The notes under the pieces: generated by a model | Databases searched by the model: none | Seen by the model: only the letters and a program-made list of their open reading frames with translations | Told to the model about the DNA's origin: nothing | Source: Methylobacterium sp. BTF04 | GTDB lineage: Bacteria > Pseudomonadota > Alphaproteobacteria > Rhizobiales > Beijerinckiaceae | Reading direction: 5' to 3' | DNA: 64,000 nt | Assembly: GCF_010692745.1 (NCBI RefSeq) | Contig: NZ_JAAHTB010000015.1 | Coordinates: forward strand, 41,292 to 105,291 | Made by a program: the position numbers and the translations under genes | In this document: positions 1 to 10,927 of the stretch, piece by piece | How the letters are laid out: the number at the start of each line of letters is the position of its first letter | How positions within the stretch are numbered: position 1 is the stretch's first letter

Positions 1-673
1 GGTGGAAGGAACCGAGTTCCCTGCGAATGAACTGGCGCACCGCGACATTCGTCTGAAGGTCGATGGGCCGCCGCAGGGCCGCCGCAGCCGGGAAACAGGC
101 GCCGCACATCTTGGATGTGGCCGCGGCGAGCGCCGGCAGCTGATGCGACCCCAGCTGTCCGGCGCAGGCGATGAGACCGCGCAGGTAGGTATGGAGCAGG
201 TCCGGTGCCGGATCCTCGCCAGAGTCGAGGATCTGTCCGTGCAGGGCCTCGACCACGCCGATGCTGTCTGAGATCAGGGCCCGCGGAAGCACCACGGCGA
301 TGGCCGAGCGGATGGAGACGTCGATGAGGACCGGTTGCGCCATGTCGATGATCGCGACTTTGCGAGTGCGGGCCTCTCCCGGACGCCAACCCGTTTCACC
401 TTTGCCACCGTCGCTTTCGTAGAACAGGAGCAGGACGTGATCGATGCCCTGGCGGGCGACCATGCGCGCCGGCCGCTCGAGCCTGTGAGCCGGAGCGTAG
501 ACCTCCCAGACAAGGATCTGCCCGAAGTTGTAGGCCTTCATGGCATAGGGATTCGCTGGCACCGGCGGTGCAATACCGACTTGGAAAAAAGGTTCCAGAT
601 AGTCGCACCAAGTCTGGAAGCGACTTGCCGGATCGAGTGGGGCCTCGAACATAAGGGTCGACGCGGACGCCAC
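1..673 (-). CDS. AraC-family regulator, N-terminal part, runs off left edge
   Basis: From a GTG at 673 the minus strand stays open to the window edge, about 224 codons, so the gene is cut before its C-terminus. GGAGAAAG lies 9 bases before the GTG and a stop closes the frame just upstream, which favours this start; an ATG at 652 is the alternative. The visible part resembles the N-terminal sensory half of AraC regulators of the AraC_binding_2 type: an opening DPASRFQTWCDYLEPFF, a middle segment ARTRKVAIIDMAQPVLID, then SIRSAIAVVLPRALIS and LLHTYLRGLIACAGQL. The helix-turn-helix pair that would confirm the family lies outside the window, so the call rests on the N-terminus only. The ligand is unknown. 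The gene is divergent from the one at 956, and the AT-rich 280 bp between them should hold both promoters. Confidence 0.7.
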   Translation of the reverse strand, partial: MASASTLMFEAPLDPASRFQTWCDYLEPFFQVGIAPPVPANPYAMKAYNFGQILVWEVYAPAHRLERPARMVARQGIDHVLLLFYESDGGKGETGWRPGEARTRKVAIIDMAQPVLIDVSIRSAIAVVLPRALISDSIGVVEALHGQILDSGEDPAPDLLHTYLRGLIACAGQLGSHQLPALAAATSKMCGACFPAAAALRRPIDLQTNVAVRQFIRRELGSFH

Positions 674-955
674 GACGCTTTTCTTTCTCCGTTATAGTTC
701 ACTACAATGCCGATAGGCCCCGAATGGGCGCGCACCCATATCTATTCTTATCGATCCAGCAAAGTTTTTTCAGTATCGATTCGATGTTTTATTTTTCTGG
801 ATTTAATGGTGAGTTAGGGATTACGCATGTGGCGGGAAATTGCCAACCGGCCGCACTGATTAAATTTCGCGACGATTGATACCGGTCCTACCTAGGCGGC
901 CCTGATACAAACGCAGATCCGTGTGGCCTTCGGGCCATCACACAGATTGAGACCG

Positions 956-1969
956 ATGTCAGACTTCGATATCCCCGATCATCTGGCTTTTATTAAATAC
1001 AAAACCGCGTCTGAGATCCTGTCCCATTCCAAATTCGAAGAAGCCCGCGAAGTCTACATCGCGAGAACCGCGCGGGTTTACGCGACGGATGTCTTTCCGA
1101 CCAGAATGAGCGTCGATGCCGGTCGTGTGCTCATCTTCGGTGCCATTATCTGCCTTCACGCCCGGCACGATCCGAGCGACCGCGAGACTTGGCCGACGCT
1201 GAAGCTTTTGAAGACGGTGCTCGTGCCGTTCGGTCTCAACAGCCCACGCCTCGTCGACGACGTGGTGGGCCGATTGGTGCAGACGGGCTATCTCGAACTG
1301 CCGCAGATCGCGGCGGACCGGCGGCTCCGGTCTCTCCAGCCCACCGAGAAACTCCTGGCCTGGGACCGTGAATGGATCGCGGCCTATCATGCACCGCTGG
1401 ATGTGCTGTATCCCGACCCGGGCTACGCGGGTCCGCGCCTGCGCGATGAAGCGTTTCAGGCGGTGCAGCGCCGCGCAGCGATCGCCATCTTCCCTATCTC
1501 CGCCAGGATACTCTCGAAGAATCCGGAGATGCGGTTTTTCCTGACCATGGCTTCGGGGAACGACATCATGCTCGCGCTGTTCGGCATGGGCGCCGGTCAA
1601 CCGGACAGCCGCATACGCTCGTCCAGCTTCGCCGTGATCGGCCAGCGTTTCGGACTGTCCCGTTCCCATGTCCGCAACGTGGTGAGGGCAGCGGAGGAGC
1701 GCGGGTTCGCAGCCCGCACCGGACCGCGCGGCCAATACGTCCAGCTGACGCCAAAATGGCGCGCAGCCTTCGATCGGTTCATTGCCGAAACCTTGTCGTC
1801 GAGCGACCTGACCTACCGGATGGCGCTGCGGAGTCTTAGTGACAGAACGTGGCAATCCAATCGCAGCGCGAGCCCTGCTGGGCTCGATCTTGCCGAAGAC
1901 GCGCGCAACGAGAATCGGATAGCGCTCCAGGGGAGTGCGGAAGGCCGGGAGGTTCTTGCGGTGGGGTAA
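956..1969 (+). CDS. winged-helix (MarR-like) DNA-binding protein, hypothetical regulator
   Basis: A 337-residue protein starting MSDFDIPDHL. An ATG 33 bases upstream is in frame, but the shorter start fits the typical N-terminus better; neither has a strong ribosome binding site. There is no signal peptide or membrane segment. Near residue 235 a helix-turn-helix is visible, with recognition-helix sequence RFGLSRSHVRNVVRAAEERG followed by a wing-like FAARTGPRGQYVQLTP. This is the pattern of MarR/PadR-type winged helices used here as a C-terminal domain. The N-terminal 200 residues match no family I can name. A transcriptional role is inferred from the HTH alone. It is monocistronic: divergent from the AraC gene and convergent with the chemoreceptor gene. 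Confidence 0.65.
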   Translation: MSDFDIPDHLAFIKYKTASEILSHSKFEEAREVYIARTARVYATDVFPTRMSVDAGRVLIFGAIICLHARHDPSDRETWPTLKLLKTVLVPFGLNSPRLVDDVVGRLVQTGYLELPQIAADRRLRSLQPTEKLLAWDREWIAAYHAPLDVLYPDPGYAGPRLRDEAFQAVQRRAAIAIFPISARILSKNPEMRFFLTMASGNDIMLALFGMGAGQPDSRIRSSSFAVIGQRFGLSRSHVRNVVRAAEERGFAARTGPRGQYVQLTPKWRAAFDRFIAETLSSSDLTYRMALRSLSDRTWQSNRSASPAGLDLAEDARNENRIALQGSAEGREVLAVG

Positions 1970-2076
1970 CGGCCGAATATGGGCCCAGCTTGTCCTCGGC
2001 GCGATGCGCGAAAGCGAACGGACCACGGCGAGGCCCGGGGTCGCGAGCATCACCGCGATGCGCGCCGGCCCTTGCT

Positions 2077-3594
2077 TCAGCGCACGAGAACGCGGGCGGC
2101 ATCTTTCGTCGTCGCGACCGACTGCGAAACCGCATTGATCGAGGCGGAGATCGTCACGGCGTTTTGCGAGATTGCGCGCACCGCGTCGGCCGCATCCTGC
2201 ATGCTCGACGACATCTCGGTGGTCACCACGCTCTGCTCCTCGACCGCTGCGGCCGTGCTCACCACATAGTCGCGCATGGTCTCGACCGAGCCTTGAATCG
2301 TCTCCAGCGAACCGGCAACCTGCTCGGACGCCGTCTGGACGCGGTCGATCTCGTTCGAAATCTGCTTCGTGGCCTGCGCCGCTTGTGCCGCCAGGTTCTT
2401 GACCTCCTGCGCGACCACGGCAAAGCCGCGCCCTGCATCCCCGGCCCTCGCCGCTTCGATGGTCGCATTGAGGGCCAGCAGGTTGATCTGATTGGCGATG
2501 TTCTGGATCAATCCCACGAGGCCGCTCATGGCCGTTGCCGTATTCGTCAGGGTCTGGGTGACCGAGCCTGCCGCCGCCACCTGCGCATGGGCCGTGTCCG
2601 TCGCGGTTCGCGCCTTACTCATGCTGTGGGAGATTTCATTGACGGAGGCGGCGAGTTCTTCGGCCGCCGCCGCCATGGTCTGCACGTTGGTGGCCGTACT
2701 CCCCGCCGCCTCGGCCGCGGAACGCGACTCCTCCGACGAACGAAGGACGGCTTGGTCGATCTCGCCGAAGTTGCGTTCGATCAGCCGATTGAGATCGGCC
2801 AAGAGCGCGATCTGTGGCGTGATGTCGGTGGAGAATTTCACAACTTTGTAGGGGCGCCCGCCGGCATCGAAAATGGGATTATAGGACGCCTCGATCCAGA
2901 CTTCTCGGCCACCCTTGCCGATGCGCTTGAACTGCCCGCTCTGGAACTGACCTTGGCTCAGCTTGGCCCAGAACTCGGTATAGGCGGGGCTGTCGCGCAG
3001 AGCCGGTTCGACGAAGAGGCTATGGTGCTGCCGAACGATCTCGGGCAGCGTGTATCCGACGACGGCCAGGAAGTTCTCGTTGGCCTCGATGATCGTCCCG
3101 TTCAGATCGAAACTGATGACGGCTTGCGCCTTCCGGATCGCATCGATCTGCCCATGGCGATCCGCGTCCTGTGCCTTCTGGCGCGTGATGTCGGTGGCGA
3201 GCTTGAGGATTTTGTAGGGCCGACCGCGACGATCGAGCACCGGGTTGTAAGAGGCTTCGATCCAGATGTCCCGGCCACCCTTGCCGATACGCTTGAACTG
3301 CGCAGCTTGATACGTGCCGCGCCGAAGACTCTCCCAGAATTCGCCATAGGCTAAACTGTCTTTGACGGATGGTTCGACGAACAGGCTGTGATGCCGTCGC
3401 TCGATTTCGGACATTGTGTAGCCGACGACGGACAGAAAGTTGTCATTGGCGCGAATTATGGTTCCATCGAGCTCGAACTCAATGACCGCCTGCGATCTCT
3501 CACATGCTGCGATTTTTGCGGCTGTATCAAATTTGTCAAATCGCCATTTATCATAGATCATAAGCCGCGATGCCTCTGACACTCGTTTATTCAT
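2077..3594 (-). CDS. methyl-accepting chemotaxis protein with two PAS domains, cytoplasmic
   Basis: A 505-residue chemoreceptor with no transmembrane segment, so it should act in the cytoplasm. Two PAS domains, at about residues 30-145 and 155-265, are very similar: both carry [18 protein letters not shown] and WIEASYNP blocks, indicating recent internal duplication. The C-terminal 200 residues are the MCP signalling domain with the hairpin tip [19 protein letters not shown] and [15 protein letters not shown], which bind CheA and CheW. No methylation-site pentapeptide NWETF is present at the C-terminus. The start is uncertain. MNKRVSEAS at 3594 is used; MIYDKWRF at 3561 has a better AGAGG upstream. 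The ligand or cofactor (haem, FAD or none) cannot be told from sequence. No che genes lie nearby. Confidence 0.9.
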   Translation of the reverse strand: MNKRVSEASRLMIYDKWRFDKFDTAAKIAACERSQAVIEFELDGTIIRANDNFLSVVGYTMSEIERRHHSLFVEPSVKDSLAYGEFWESLRRGTYQAAQFKRIGKGGRDIWIEASYNPVLDRRGRPYKILKLATDITRQKAQDADRHGQIDAIRKAQAVISFDLNGTIIEANENFLAVVGYTLPEIVRQHHSLFVEPALRDSPAYTEFWAKLSQGQFQSGQFKRIGKGGREVWIEASYNPIFDAGGRPYKVVKFSTDITPQIALLADLNRLIERNFGEIDQAVLRSSEESRSAAEAAGSTATNVQTMAAAAEELAASVNEISHSMSKARTATDTAHAQVAAAGSVTQTLTNTATAMSGLVGLIQNIANQINLLALNATIEAARAGDAGRGFAVVAQEVKNLAAQAAQATKQISNEIDRVQTASEQVAGSLETIQGSVETMRDYVVSTAAAVEEQSVVTTEMSSSMQDAADAVRAISQNAVTISASINAVSQSVATTKDAARVLVR

Positions 3595-4133
3595 AACTGA
3601 TTTTGCTAAAACTTGCGCTGTACTTTTATCGAATCTGCAATCGATTACTTTCAAAATCCGATATGAACACGATCGCGTGATCCGAGTTAACATCGCATTA
3701 ATTTTCGCTGGCAGTTCAACCTCAGCGGGACAATTTGTATGCGAATGCTCTCGGAGAGGGTGTGTGGTGTTCTGGCCGGAGCAGGACGAGTTCCTAAGTC
3801 GGCCGATGGGCTTGACAATAAATCCGGCCGAAAAAATCTTTTGTATTCGACGGTTTTGGGACGGGGTGGGTTACGCTTTTCGCCGCGTATTCTCTATGGC
3901 CGCTCCAAACCCGACCACCACGATGACCACGCGTAGCTGCGCGCATGCCTGGAACCAGCAACGCAGGTTCGAGCCAAGGTTGCGCCGCTGCCGCGATAAA
4001 GGATTTCGTTAAGCCAGCCGCAAATAGTGCGTATTCAGGGACGAGTTTTAGGGTACGGCCAAGACGGACCGGTCGATTGCCCATTCGCACCCTGCCTCCG
4101 CCCTCGGCAGATGATGAGACACGAGACGCCGAC
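3595..4133. other. intergenic region between divergent chemoreceptor and kinase genes
   Basis: About 540 bp without a credible gene. The left half is AT-rich compared with the flanks and should hold the two divergent promoters. Short open frames here have no ribosome binding site and odd composition. No repeat or RNA gene was recognised. Confidence 0.5.
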
Positions 4134-6362
4134 ATGACCAAACATCTCGTCGCGCGTGCCAACATCCTCGTTCTTGGTGTCTTGCTGGTCCTACTGGCCC
4201 TCGTCGGTGCCGTGACGTGGGAACGCCTGAACGCCTCGCGCAACGCCCGGGAATGGTCGCAACACAGCTACGGCGTGCTCGGCACCATGAAGGATCTCGC
4301 CATCGCCCTCCGTGATGCCGAGCGTGGCCAGCGCGGATACCTGCTCACGGGTAAGAACGACTATCTCGAGCCCTACAACGCCGCGCGCGACCGGATCGGC
4401 CTGCTGCAGGGTGAGCTGCAGAAGCTGACGGCGGACAACCCGGAGCAACAGGAGCGCCTGCGTGCCCTGTCCCCGACGATCCAGCACAAGCTGGAGGAGC
4501 TTGCCCAGACGGTGCAGGCACGCCGCGACGGGAGCTTGGAGACGGCCCTTCGCATCGTCAACACCGATGCGGGCCGCAGCTACATGCGCGAGGCCGAGGC
4601 CATTCTCACCGGCCTGCTCGCAGACGAGCAGGCCTTGCTCACCAGCCGCCTAGCCCAGAACGACACGCGGGCGGCCTGGGTGCGCTGGCTGGTGATCGGC
4701 GGCTCGGGCCTCGCCATCCTGACCCTGCTGGTGGCGGCGCGGCTGCTGAACAATGCCTGGTCGCGGTCCTATCAGGCGGAGACCGATCAGAGGGCCCTGG
4801 TCCTGCGCCTGCGCACCATCCTCGACAGTCTGAGCCAGGGTGTCGCCGTGTTCGGACCCGATCGAAAACTGAAGAATTGGAACGCGTGCTTCCAGATCCT
4901 GCTCGACCTTCCCAAGGCGATGGTCCGGCCGGGCGCAGCCTACACGGCCTTCGCCGAGCATACCGCCGAGCCCGGACGTCCGGAGCTGGAAAGCGAGGAT
5001 CAGGTGCGGCACGGCGGGCAGAACCTTCGCGAAGCCATCACCTACGAACGGGAGCGCGCCGACGGGCACCACCTAGAGATCCGCCGCACACCGATGCCGG
5101 ACGGCGGCTTCGTCCTAACGATCTCGGACATGACCAAGCGTGCACAGGCCGAGTTGGTCCTTCGCGAGGCGCAGAAGATGCAGGCCATCGGGCAGCTCAC
5201 CGGCGGCATCGCGCACGATTTCAACAACCTGCTTCAGGTCATCCTCGGGAACCTGGAATTCGTCCGGGCAAAGCTCGACGGAGATGGCAAGCTGCAAACG
5301 CGCATCGATCGCGCCACCTGGGCCGCCCAGCGCGGCGCCACGCTCACCGGCCAGCTCCTCGCCTTTGCCCGCAAGCAACCCCTGGCACCGGCCGCCATCG
5401 ACCTCGCGGCAACGATGCCCGACCTCATCCCGCTCCTGCGACGGACCCTCGGTGAGCACATCGACGTCCGATACGTCGAGACGGCGGGCCTGTGGCCGGC
5501 GATGGCCGATCCGGCACAGTTGGAAAGCGCGGTCCTCAACCTCGCCCTGAATGCGCGGGACGCGATGCCTGGCGGAGGCAGGCTGACCATCGAACTCGGC
5601 AACAAGGTTCTCGACGCGGAGTATGCGCGCCACAATGCGGAGGTGATACCTGGCGACTACGCCATGGCGGCGGTTTCCGACACCGGCCACGGCATGACGC
5701 CGGAGGTGGTTGCCCGCGTGTTCGAGCCTTTCTTCACCACGAAGCCCGATGGCAAGGGCACCGGACTCGGGCTCGCCATGGTGTTCGGATTCGTCAAGCA
5801 GTCGGGTGGCCATGTGAAGATCTACTCCGAGCCCGGCCAAGGCACGACGGTGAAGCTCTACCTTCCCCGGGCGGCGAGTCTCGCCAAGATCACCACCCAG
5901 CGCATGAGTTCGCCGGCGGAGCTCCCCCGCGGGTCGGCGACTGTGTTGGTGGTGGAGGACGAGGCAGCGGTGCGCGAGATCGCCTGCGCGATCCTGAGAG
6001 ACCTCGGCTATCGCGTGTTGGAGGCCGCCGATGGCGACGAGGGCCTTCGGGTTTTCGGCGCCTACGCCGCGGATATCGACCTCTTGCTGACCGACGTCAT
6101 CCTGCCGGGCGAGATCCGGGGGCGGGACCTGTCCGAACGCATCCGGGCGATCCGGCCGGAGGTGAAGGTGGTGTTCATGTCGGGCTATACCGAGAACTCC
6201 ATCGTCCACCATGGTCGACTCGACGAGGGCGTCCATCTGATCGGCAAGCCGTTCAAGCGCGAGCAACTCGCCATCAAGGTGGCGGATGTTCTCGGGTTCG
6301 CACCGGAGATCGCGGACGAGACCGGCAAGGTCGTCGAACTCAGGGCGAGACGCGAGACATAG
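4134..6362 (+). CDS. hybrid sensor histidine kinase (CHASE3-PAS-HisKA-HATPase-REC)
   Basis: A 742-residue membrane kinase. A first transmembrane helix at about residues 8-28 and a second at about 185-205 flank a CHASE3-type sensor recognisable by RDAERGQRGYLLTGKNDYL. A PAS domain follows (LRTILDSLSQGVAVFGPDRKL). The dimerisation box GGIAHDFNNLLQVILGNLEF places the phosphorylated histidine near residue 361. The ATPase domain shows NLALNARDAM, DTGHGM and GKGTGLGLAMVFGFVKQSGG. A C-terminal receiver has the acidic pair VVEDEA, phospho-acceptor Asp near 654 in LLLTDVILPG, and Lys in LIGKPFKREQL. The start is the ATG at 4134, directly before the first membrane helix; the frame is open further upstream but without coding character. 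It converges with the HWE kinase gene. The stimulus is unknown. Confidence 0.92.
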   Translation: MTKHLVARANILVLGVLLVLLALVGAVTWERLNASRNAREWSQHSYGVLGTMKDLAIALRDAERGQRGYLLTGKNDYLEPYNAARDRIGLLQGELQKLTADNPEQQERLRALSPTIQHKLEELAQTVQARRDGSLETALRIVNTDAGRSYMREAEAILTGLLADEQALLTSRLAQNDTRAAWVRWLVIGGSGLAILTLLVAARLLNNAWSRSYQAETDQRALVLRLRTILDSLSQGVAVFGPDRKLKNWNACFQILLDLPKAMVRPGAAYTAFAEHTAEPGRPELESEDQVRHGGQNLREAITYERERADGHHLEIRRTPMPDGGFVLTISDMTKRAQAELVLREAQKMQAIGQLTGGIAHDFNNLLQVILGNLEFVRAKLDGDGKLQTRIDRATWAAQRGATLTGQLLAFARKQPLAPAAIDLAATMPDLIPLLRRTLGEHIDVRYVETAGLWPAMADPAQLESAVLNLALNARDAMPGGGRLTIELGNKVLDAEYARHNAEVIPGDYAMAAVSDTGHGMTPEVVARVFEPFFTTKPDGKGTGLGLAMVFGFVKQSGGHVKIYSEPGQGTTVKLYLPRAASLAKITTQRMSSPAELPRGSATVLVVEDEAAVREIACAILRDLGYRVLEAADGDEGLRVFGAYAADIDLLLTDVILPGEIRGRDLSERIRAIRPEVKVVFMSGYTENSIVHHGRLDEGVHLIGKPFKREQLAIKVADVLGFAPEIADETGKVVELRARRET

Positions 6363-6381
6363 GGGGCACGGCCGATCCGGC

Positions 6382-8709
6382 TCACCCCTCTCGCTGGAAC
6401 GCGCTGAGGGGCGCGCGGACATGGCACGTCACACCTGCGGGCGCGAAGTCGACGGTGACTTCGGCGCCGACCTGGCCGGATAGGCCCCGCTCGATCAGCC
6501 GGGACCCGAAGCCTTTTCGGGTGGGGGCCACCACCACGGGCCCGCCGCTTTCTCGCCAGGCGATGCAGAAATCGGCCTCATCGGCTCCGGCCACGAGGGA
6601 CCAGGTCACCGCGACCCGTCCGTCCTGGACCGACAGCGCCCCGTATTTCGCCGCGTTGGTGGTGAGTTCGTGAATCATCAGCGAAAGCGACAGGGCCGCG
6701 CTACGCGAAATCTCGACATCGGGCCCATCGTAGCGGAAGCGGCCGACCTCGTCGTGGACGCCGACGCCCCCGCGGATGACCGCACCGACCGCGGCACGGT
6801 CGAGGTCGTTCCCGAGGAGGATGTCCTGCGCCTTGCCGAGCGCGATGAGGCGCTCGCTGAGGATCTCCTTGACCGTGCCGACGTCCGTGGCGCCGCGCAG
6901 GGTCTGCAGCGCGATGGACTGGACCATCGCCAGCAAGTTCTTCATGCGATGGCCGAGCTCGTGATTCATCAGGCTCTGCATCGCCTCGGCACGCAACCGT
7001 TCCTCGACATCGACCAGCACGGTGACCGCGGCTTGGATGGCGCCCGCCTCGTCACGGACCGGGGCGCTCGACACCTCGAAGCGGCGCACCTCGCCGGTAA
7101 TGCCGTTGCGATAGCGCATCGCCTCGGCACGGACCGTTTCTCCGTCGCGCAGCGCACGCAGGGTCGGGTAGTCCGTCAGAGCGTAGGGCGTATCGTCCGG
7201 ATGGAGCGCACCGTACCCCGCGGCCGTTTCCTCGCCGGGCGCGCCAAGGCCATGTCCGAGCATCTCCTCCGCCTGAGCATTGATCATCGTGGTCCAGGCC
7301 GAGGCGGCGTCGGCGACGGCGATGCCAACCGGCGCTTGCCGGAAGATCGCCTGGAGCAGGTTCCGCTCCATGTCGAGCCTGCGCTGAGCATCGCGCAGGG
7401 CGGCCTCCGCCGCACGGATGCTGGTCAGGTCCAGCATCGCGCCGATCATGCGGATCGCGCGTCCGTTGCTATCGCGAATGACGTAACCGCGGTCGAGCAC
7501 CGGCGCGTAAGTCCCGTCGGCGCGCAGGAAACGGTACTCGTCCGTCCACATGGTTCCTGTTCCGTCGATCACCGCGTGGATCGAGGCATCGACCCCGGCT
7601 CGGTCATGCGGATGGATGTGGTCGATCCACCAATCCCCCGTCGGCTCGACGGCCGCCGGCGCGTGTCCGTAGGCCTCCGTCAGCGCCTCGTTCCAGAGCA
7701 CATGGTTGCTGGCGAACTCCCAATCCCAGATCGCGTCCGTGGTGGCCCGCGCCGCCAGGCGATAGCGTTCCTCGGTGGCACGCAGGGCAAGCTCGGCGTC
7801 CTTCTGCGCCGAGATATCCCGCACGGTGCCGACGAAGCGGACGGTCTCTCCCGCCTCGACGATGGCCCGGCCGCGGGCGGCAAGCCAACGCTCCGTGCCC
7901 GTGTCCGCTGCAATCACGCGGTATTCCGTGTCGAACCGGCAGGGGCCCGTGGGATCGAGTGCCGATTGCACCGCGGCATCGGCATGCGCGCGGTCATCGG
8001 GGTGGATGTTGGCGAGGAAGGAGCCCTCGTAGGTGACCTGGGTCAGCTCCGGCACGCCGAACAGGGCGCGGACGCGCTGGTCCCAGTGCAACGCGCCATT
8101 CCGGGGCTCGAAATCGAACACCCCGATTCCGGTGGCCTCGGCGGCCAACCGCATCTGCTCCTCCGCCTTCGCCCGTGCAGCCAGGGCCTGCCCCCGATTC
8201 TCGACGGCGCGATGAAGCTCGAGTTGCACCATGACCTGGCGTGCAAGCGCCCGCAAACCGGCTCGTTGCCCCTCGGTGAGTCCGCTTGGCCGCGGGTCGA
8301 TGTCGATCACGCAGAGCGTCCCGAGGGTGGCTCCCTCCGGCGAGTGGAGGGGCGCCCCGGCATAGAACCGCAGGTGCGGCTCACCGGTGACCAGGGCGTT
8401 CTCCCGGGTGCGCGGATCCTGGGTCAGATCGGGGATGACGAGCAGGTCGTGACCGCCGAGGGCATGAGCGCAGACGGATTGATCGAGCGGTGTCTCGCAC
8501 GGGTTGAAGCCGATGCGGGCCTTGAACCACTGCCGGTCCTTCGTAATCAGGCTGACGAGCGCAGTCGGCGCCTCGCAGATCTGTGAGGCCAGCAGCACGA
8601 TGTCGTCGAAGCCCTGCTCGGGCGCGGTGTCGAGGATGTCATACCGGTCGAGTGCGGCCAAGCGCTCGGCATCATCCGCGAGTTCGAGGCCTATCGGGGA
8701 AGACGTCAC
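6382..8709 (-). CDS. GAF/PAS HWE-family sensor histidine kinase
   Basis: A 775-residue soluble kinase. An N-terminal GAF domain, about residues 25-165, has the typical opening RLAALDRYDILDTAPEQGFD and FYAGAPLHSPEGATLGTLCV. Three PAS/PAC units follow to about residue 565, each ending in a coiled linker such as ISAQKDAELALRATEERYRL. The kinase core is of the HWE type: HELGHRMKNLLAMVQSIA with the histidine near 587, the N-box HELTTNAAKYGALS, and the WRESGGP motif that gives the family its name. Such kinases in alphaproteobacteria usually sense light, redox or general stress and often signal to PhyR-like or single-domain regulators; none is adjacent. It ends 20 bp from the stop of the hybrid kinase on the other strand, so two sensor kinases are convergent here. 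Confidence 0.9.
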   Translation of the reverse strand: MTSSPIGLELADDAERLAALDRYDILDTAPEQGFDDIVLLASQICEAPTALVSLITKDRQWFKARIGFNPCETPLDQSVCAHALGGHDLLVIPDLTQDPRTRENALVTGEPHLRFYAGAPLHSPEGATLGTLCVIDIDPRPSGLTEGQRAGLRALARQVMVQLELHRAVENRGQALAARAKAEEQMRLAAEATGIGVFDFEPRNGALHWDQRVRALFGVPELTQVTYEGSFLANIHPDDRAHADAAVQSALDPTGPCRFDTEYRVIAADTGTERWLAARGRAIVEAGETVRFVGTVRDISAQKDAELALRATEERYRLAARATTDAIWDWEFASNHVLWNEALTEAYGHAPAAVEPTGDWWIDHIHPHDRAGVDASIHAVIDGTGTMWTDEYRFLRADGTYAPVLDRGYVIRDSNGRAIRMIGAMLDLTSIRAAEAALRDAQRRLDMERNLLQAIFRQAPVGIAVADAASAWTTMINAQAEEMLGHGLGAPGEETAAGYGALHPDDTPYALTDYPTLRALRDGETVRAEAMRYRNGITGEVRRFEVSSAPVRDEAGAIQAAVTVLVDVEERLRAEAMQSLMNHELGHRMKNLLAMVQSIALQTLRGATDVGTVKEILSERLIALGKAQDILLGNDLDRAAVGAVIRGGVGVHDEVGRFRYDGPDVEISRSAALSLSLMIHELTTNAAKYGALSVQDGRVAVTWSLVAGADEADFCIAWRESGGPVVVAPTRKGFGSRLIERGLSGQVGAEVTVDFAPAGVTCHVRAPLSAFQREG

Positions 8710-8980
8710 AAGCTGGGGTCGGCCTTAAGCTGTCTCGCACGCATCGCGAGTGTGCGAGCGCCGTGTCCAAGGTGTCTAGCACATCCGGCTTGTACAAGGG
8801 CGCGCGGTCATAGCGTGTTGGACAACGCATTCGTAATGTCATGACGACCAGAAGGCTGCCGGTGAGACGGCCGCCCATCTTACCGAGATGGGGCACAACC
8901 TTCATCGCCACTTGGAACCCACCTCCGGGGCCGAAGCTTGCCATCCTGCGCCGGCATGTTGTCAGCCTAGGAGAACCAAT

Positions 8981-9178
8981 ATGGCGAGCGATACCGAGAC
9001 GCACCAGGCCCTGCTCACCGCGCTCAAGGCCGCCCAGGGCAAGACTGATGGTTCCTTCGAACACGCGGTCACCAGCGCCTTCGCGCACGTCTTCGAGCAT
9101 TTGGAACGCCTGAACGCCGTCAGTGGTCCGGACGAGGAGCGACCCTTACACCCCGGTGAATCCGCGACCTTACGCTAG
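8981..9178 (+). CDS. small conserved hypothetical protein, 65 aa
   Basis: ATG preceded at 8 bases by a strong TAGGAGAA ribosome binding site, giving 65 residues that start MASDTETHQALLTALKAA. The first two thirds can form an amphipathic helix (SFEHAVTSAFAHVFEHLERL); there is no signal peptide or membrane segment. No function is recognised. Its stop overlaps the stop of a possible small minus-strand gene (CTAG at 9175-9178). It stands alone, about 270 bp from the divergent kinase gene. Confidence 0.6.
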   Translation: MASDTETHQALLTALKAAQGKTDGSFEHAVTSAFAHVFEHLERLNAVSGPDEERPLHPGESATLR

Positions 9179-9312
9179 GCCTGCCCCGGGGCTTTACCAA
9201 CATACGCGGCGGGCGCCGATTGGCTGAAGGCCGCGGCACCGCCGCAAGATTTGCAACGCACGACCTTGGAATCCTCCGGCGGTACCCGAAGGGCGCCAGT
9301 GGGTGGGCTCAT
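9175..9312 (-). CDS. possible small zinc-ribbon-like protein, 45 aa
   Basis: A 45-codon frame starting MSPPTGALRVPPEDSKVV with a single CxxC pair (RCKSCGGAAAF), as in one knuckle of a zinc ribbon. No good ribosome binding site precedes the ATG; GGGTGG is about 13 bases away. Its stop interlocks with that of the convergent 65-aa gene. The amino-acid composition is plausible for a small protein, but the evidence is thin and it may be spurious. Confidence 0.35.
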   Translation of the reverse strand: MSPPTGALRVPPEDSKVVRCKSCGGAAAFSQSAPAAYVGKAPGQA

Positions 9313-9548
9313 CCCGGCGATCAGCCACCCTGCTGGCGCACAGTGCGGATCGTCATCGACTAATCGCGCGCTGATATGTGGGCGCGTCTCATAAGCTTTG
9401 TGCAGGAGCGGGCGTGATGTTCTCCCCGATGTTCCCGACAGCAAGAAACCAAGAGCGCGGCAGTGGGTGACGGACGCCGCCAGAAGTGGGGAGCTGCGGC
9501 TGGGCGAGATCAAAGTCGCGCGCGAGCCCAGTCGACGCCAGAAGGAAG

Positions 9549-9623
9549 TGGTGCCGGATGAGGGGATTGAACCCCCGACCTTCGGTTTACAAAACCGCTG
9601 CTCTACCGCTGAGCTAATCCGGC
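9549..9623 (-). tRNA. tRNA-Thr (anticodon TGT)
   Basis: The minus strand folds into a complete cloverleaf: acceptor arm GCCGGAT paired with ATCCGGC, D-arm GCTC/GAGC, anticodon loop TTTGTAA with anticodon TGT, T-arm with TTCAATC, discriminator A and encoded CCA (9549-9551). It decodes ACA and probably other Thr codons. The outermost anticodon-stem pair is a G-A mismatch (GCGGT against ACCGA), slightly unusual but tolerable. Confidence 0.95.
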
Positions 9624-10096
9624 CCTCGACCACCGAATTCTCGGCGCCGATTGAGTCTGTGCCTGGGCCAAGCACGCCTTGCCGTCCCCAGGACCTCCAA
9701 CGACGAAACCGCTGCACTTGAACGGCAGACGCTCTGAAACCGTTGCGAGATTCGATAAGTCTGGCGCGTCTGAGGCGCCTTAAACGACGTTTGAGGCTGC
9801 CGCGTCAAGGCACGGAATCCGGTGGATTCCGCTTCCGGCCCGCCACGCGTGCCCGTCGCCGAGTGTGGCTGAGTCCGCCCTCATCACCGTACCGTTCAGG
9901 TCGGTCGATTCGACGGAGGAGCGCCTCGGTCTGGCGATCGGGGGGTGGCCGGGCGCTGGCCCGTGTCCGATGGGCGTGAAACGCTCGAGGTGACAGGTTC
10001 CGGCGCGCGTCCGGCGGTACGACGCTTGCAGACACATTCCTCCATCAGTCGCCGACCCGCCGAAGGCACGGCCCGCGTGGAACCCAGGACCCCTCG
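9624..10096. other. intergenic, no gene seen
   Basis: About 470 bp between tRNA-Thr and the ABC ATPase gene. Open frames on both strands have no ribosome binding sites and shadow-like composition. Only a small palindrome AAACGACGTTT near 9784 stands out. The ATPase promoter is expected on the right side. Confidence 0.4.
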
Positions 10097-10876
<780 letters not shown>

Positions 10877-10927
10877 GGCCCTTCGCCGACAGGATCCGGC
10901 GGTTTGCGCGGACGGTACTAGGGCAAT

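Noticed and set aside
1849..3354. A 501-codon open frame on the plus strand
   Set aside because: It lies opposite the chemoreceptor gene, whose conserved motifs are clearly on the minus strand.
8914..8939. GGAAC with 17-base spacing to GCTT upstream of the 65-aa gene, resembling an EcfG promoter
   Set aside because: Only the -35 matches; the -10 should read CGTT. Position is plausible but the match is too weak to annotate.
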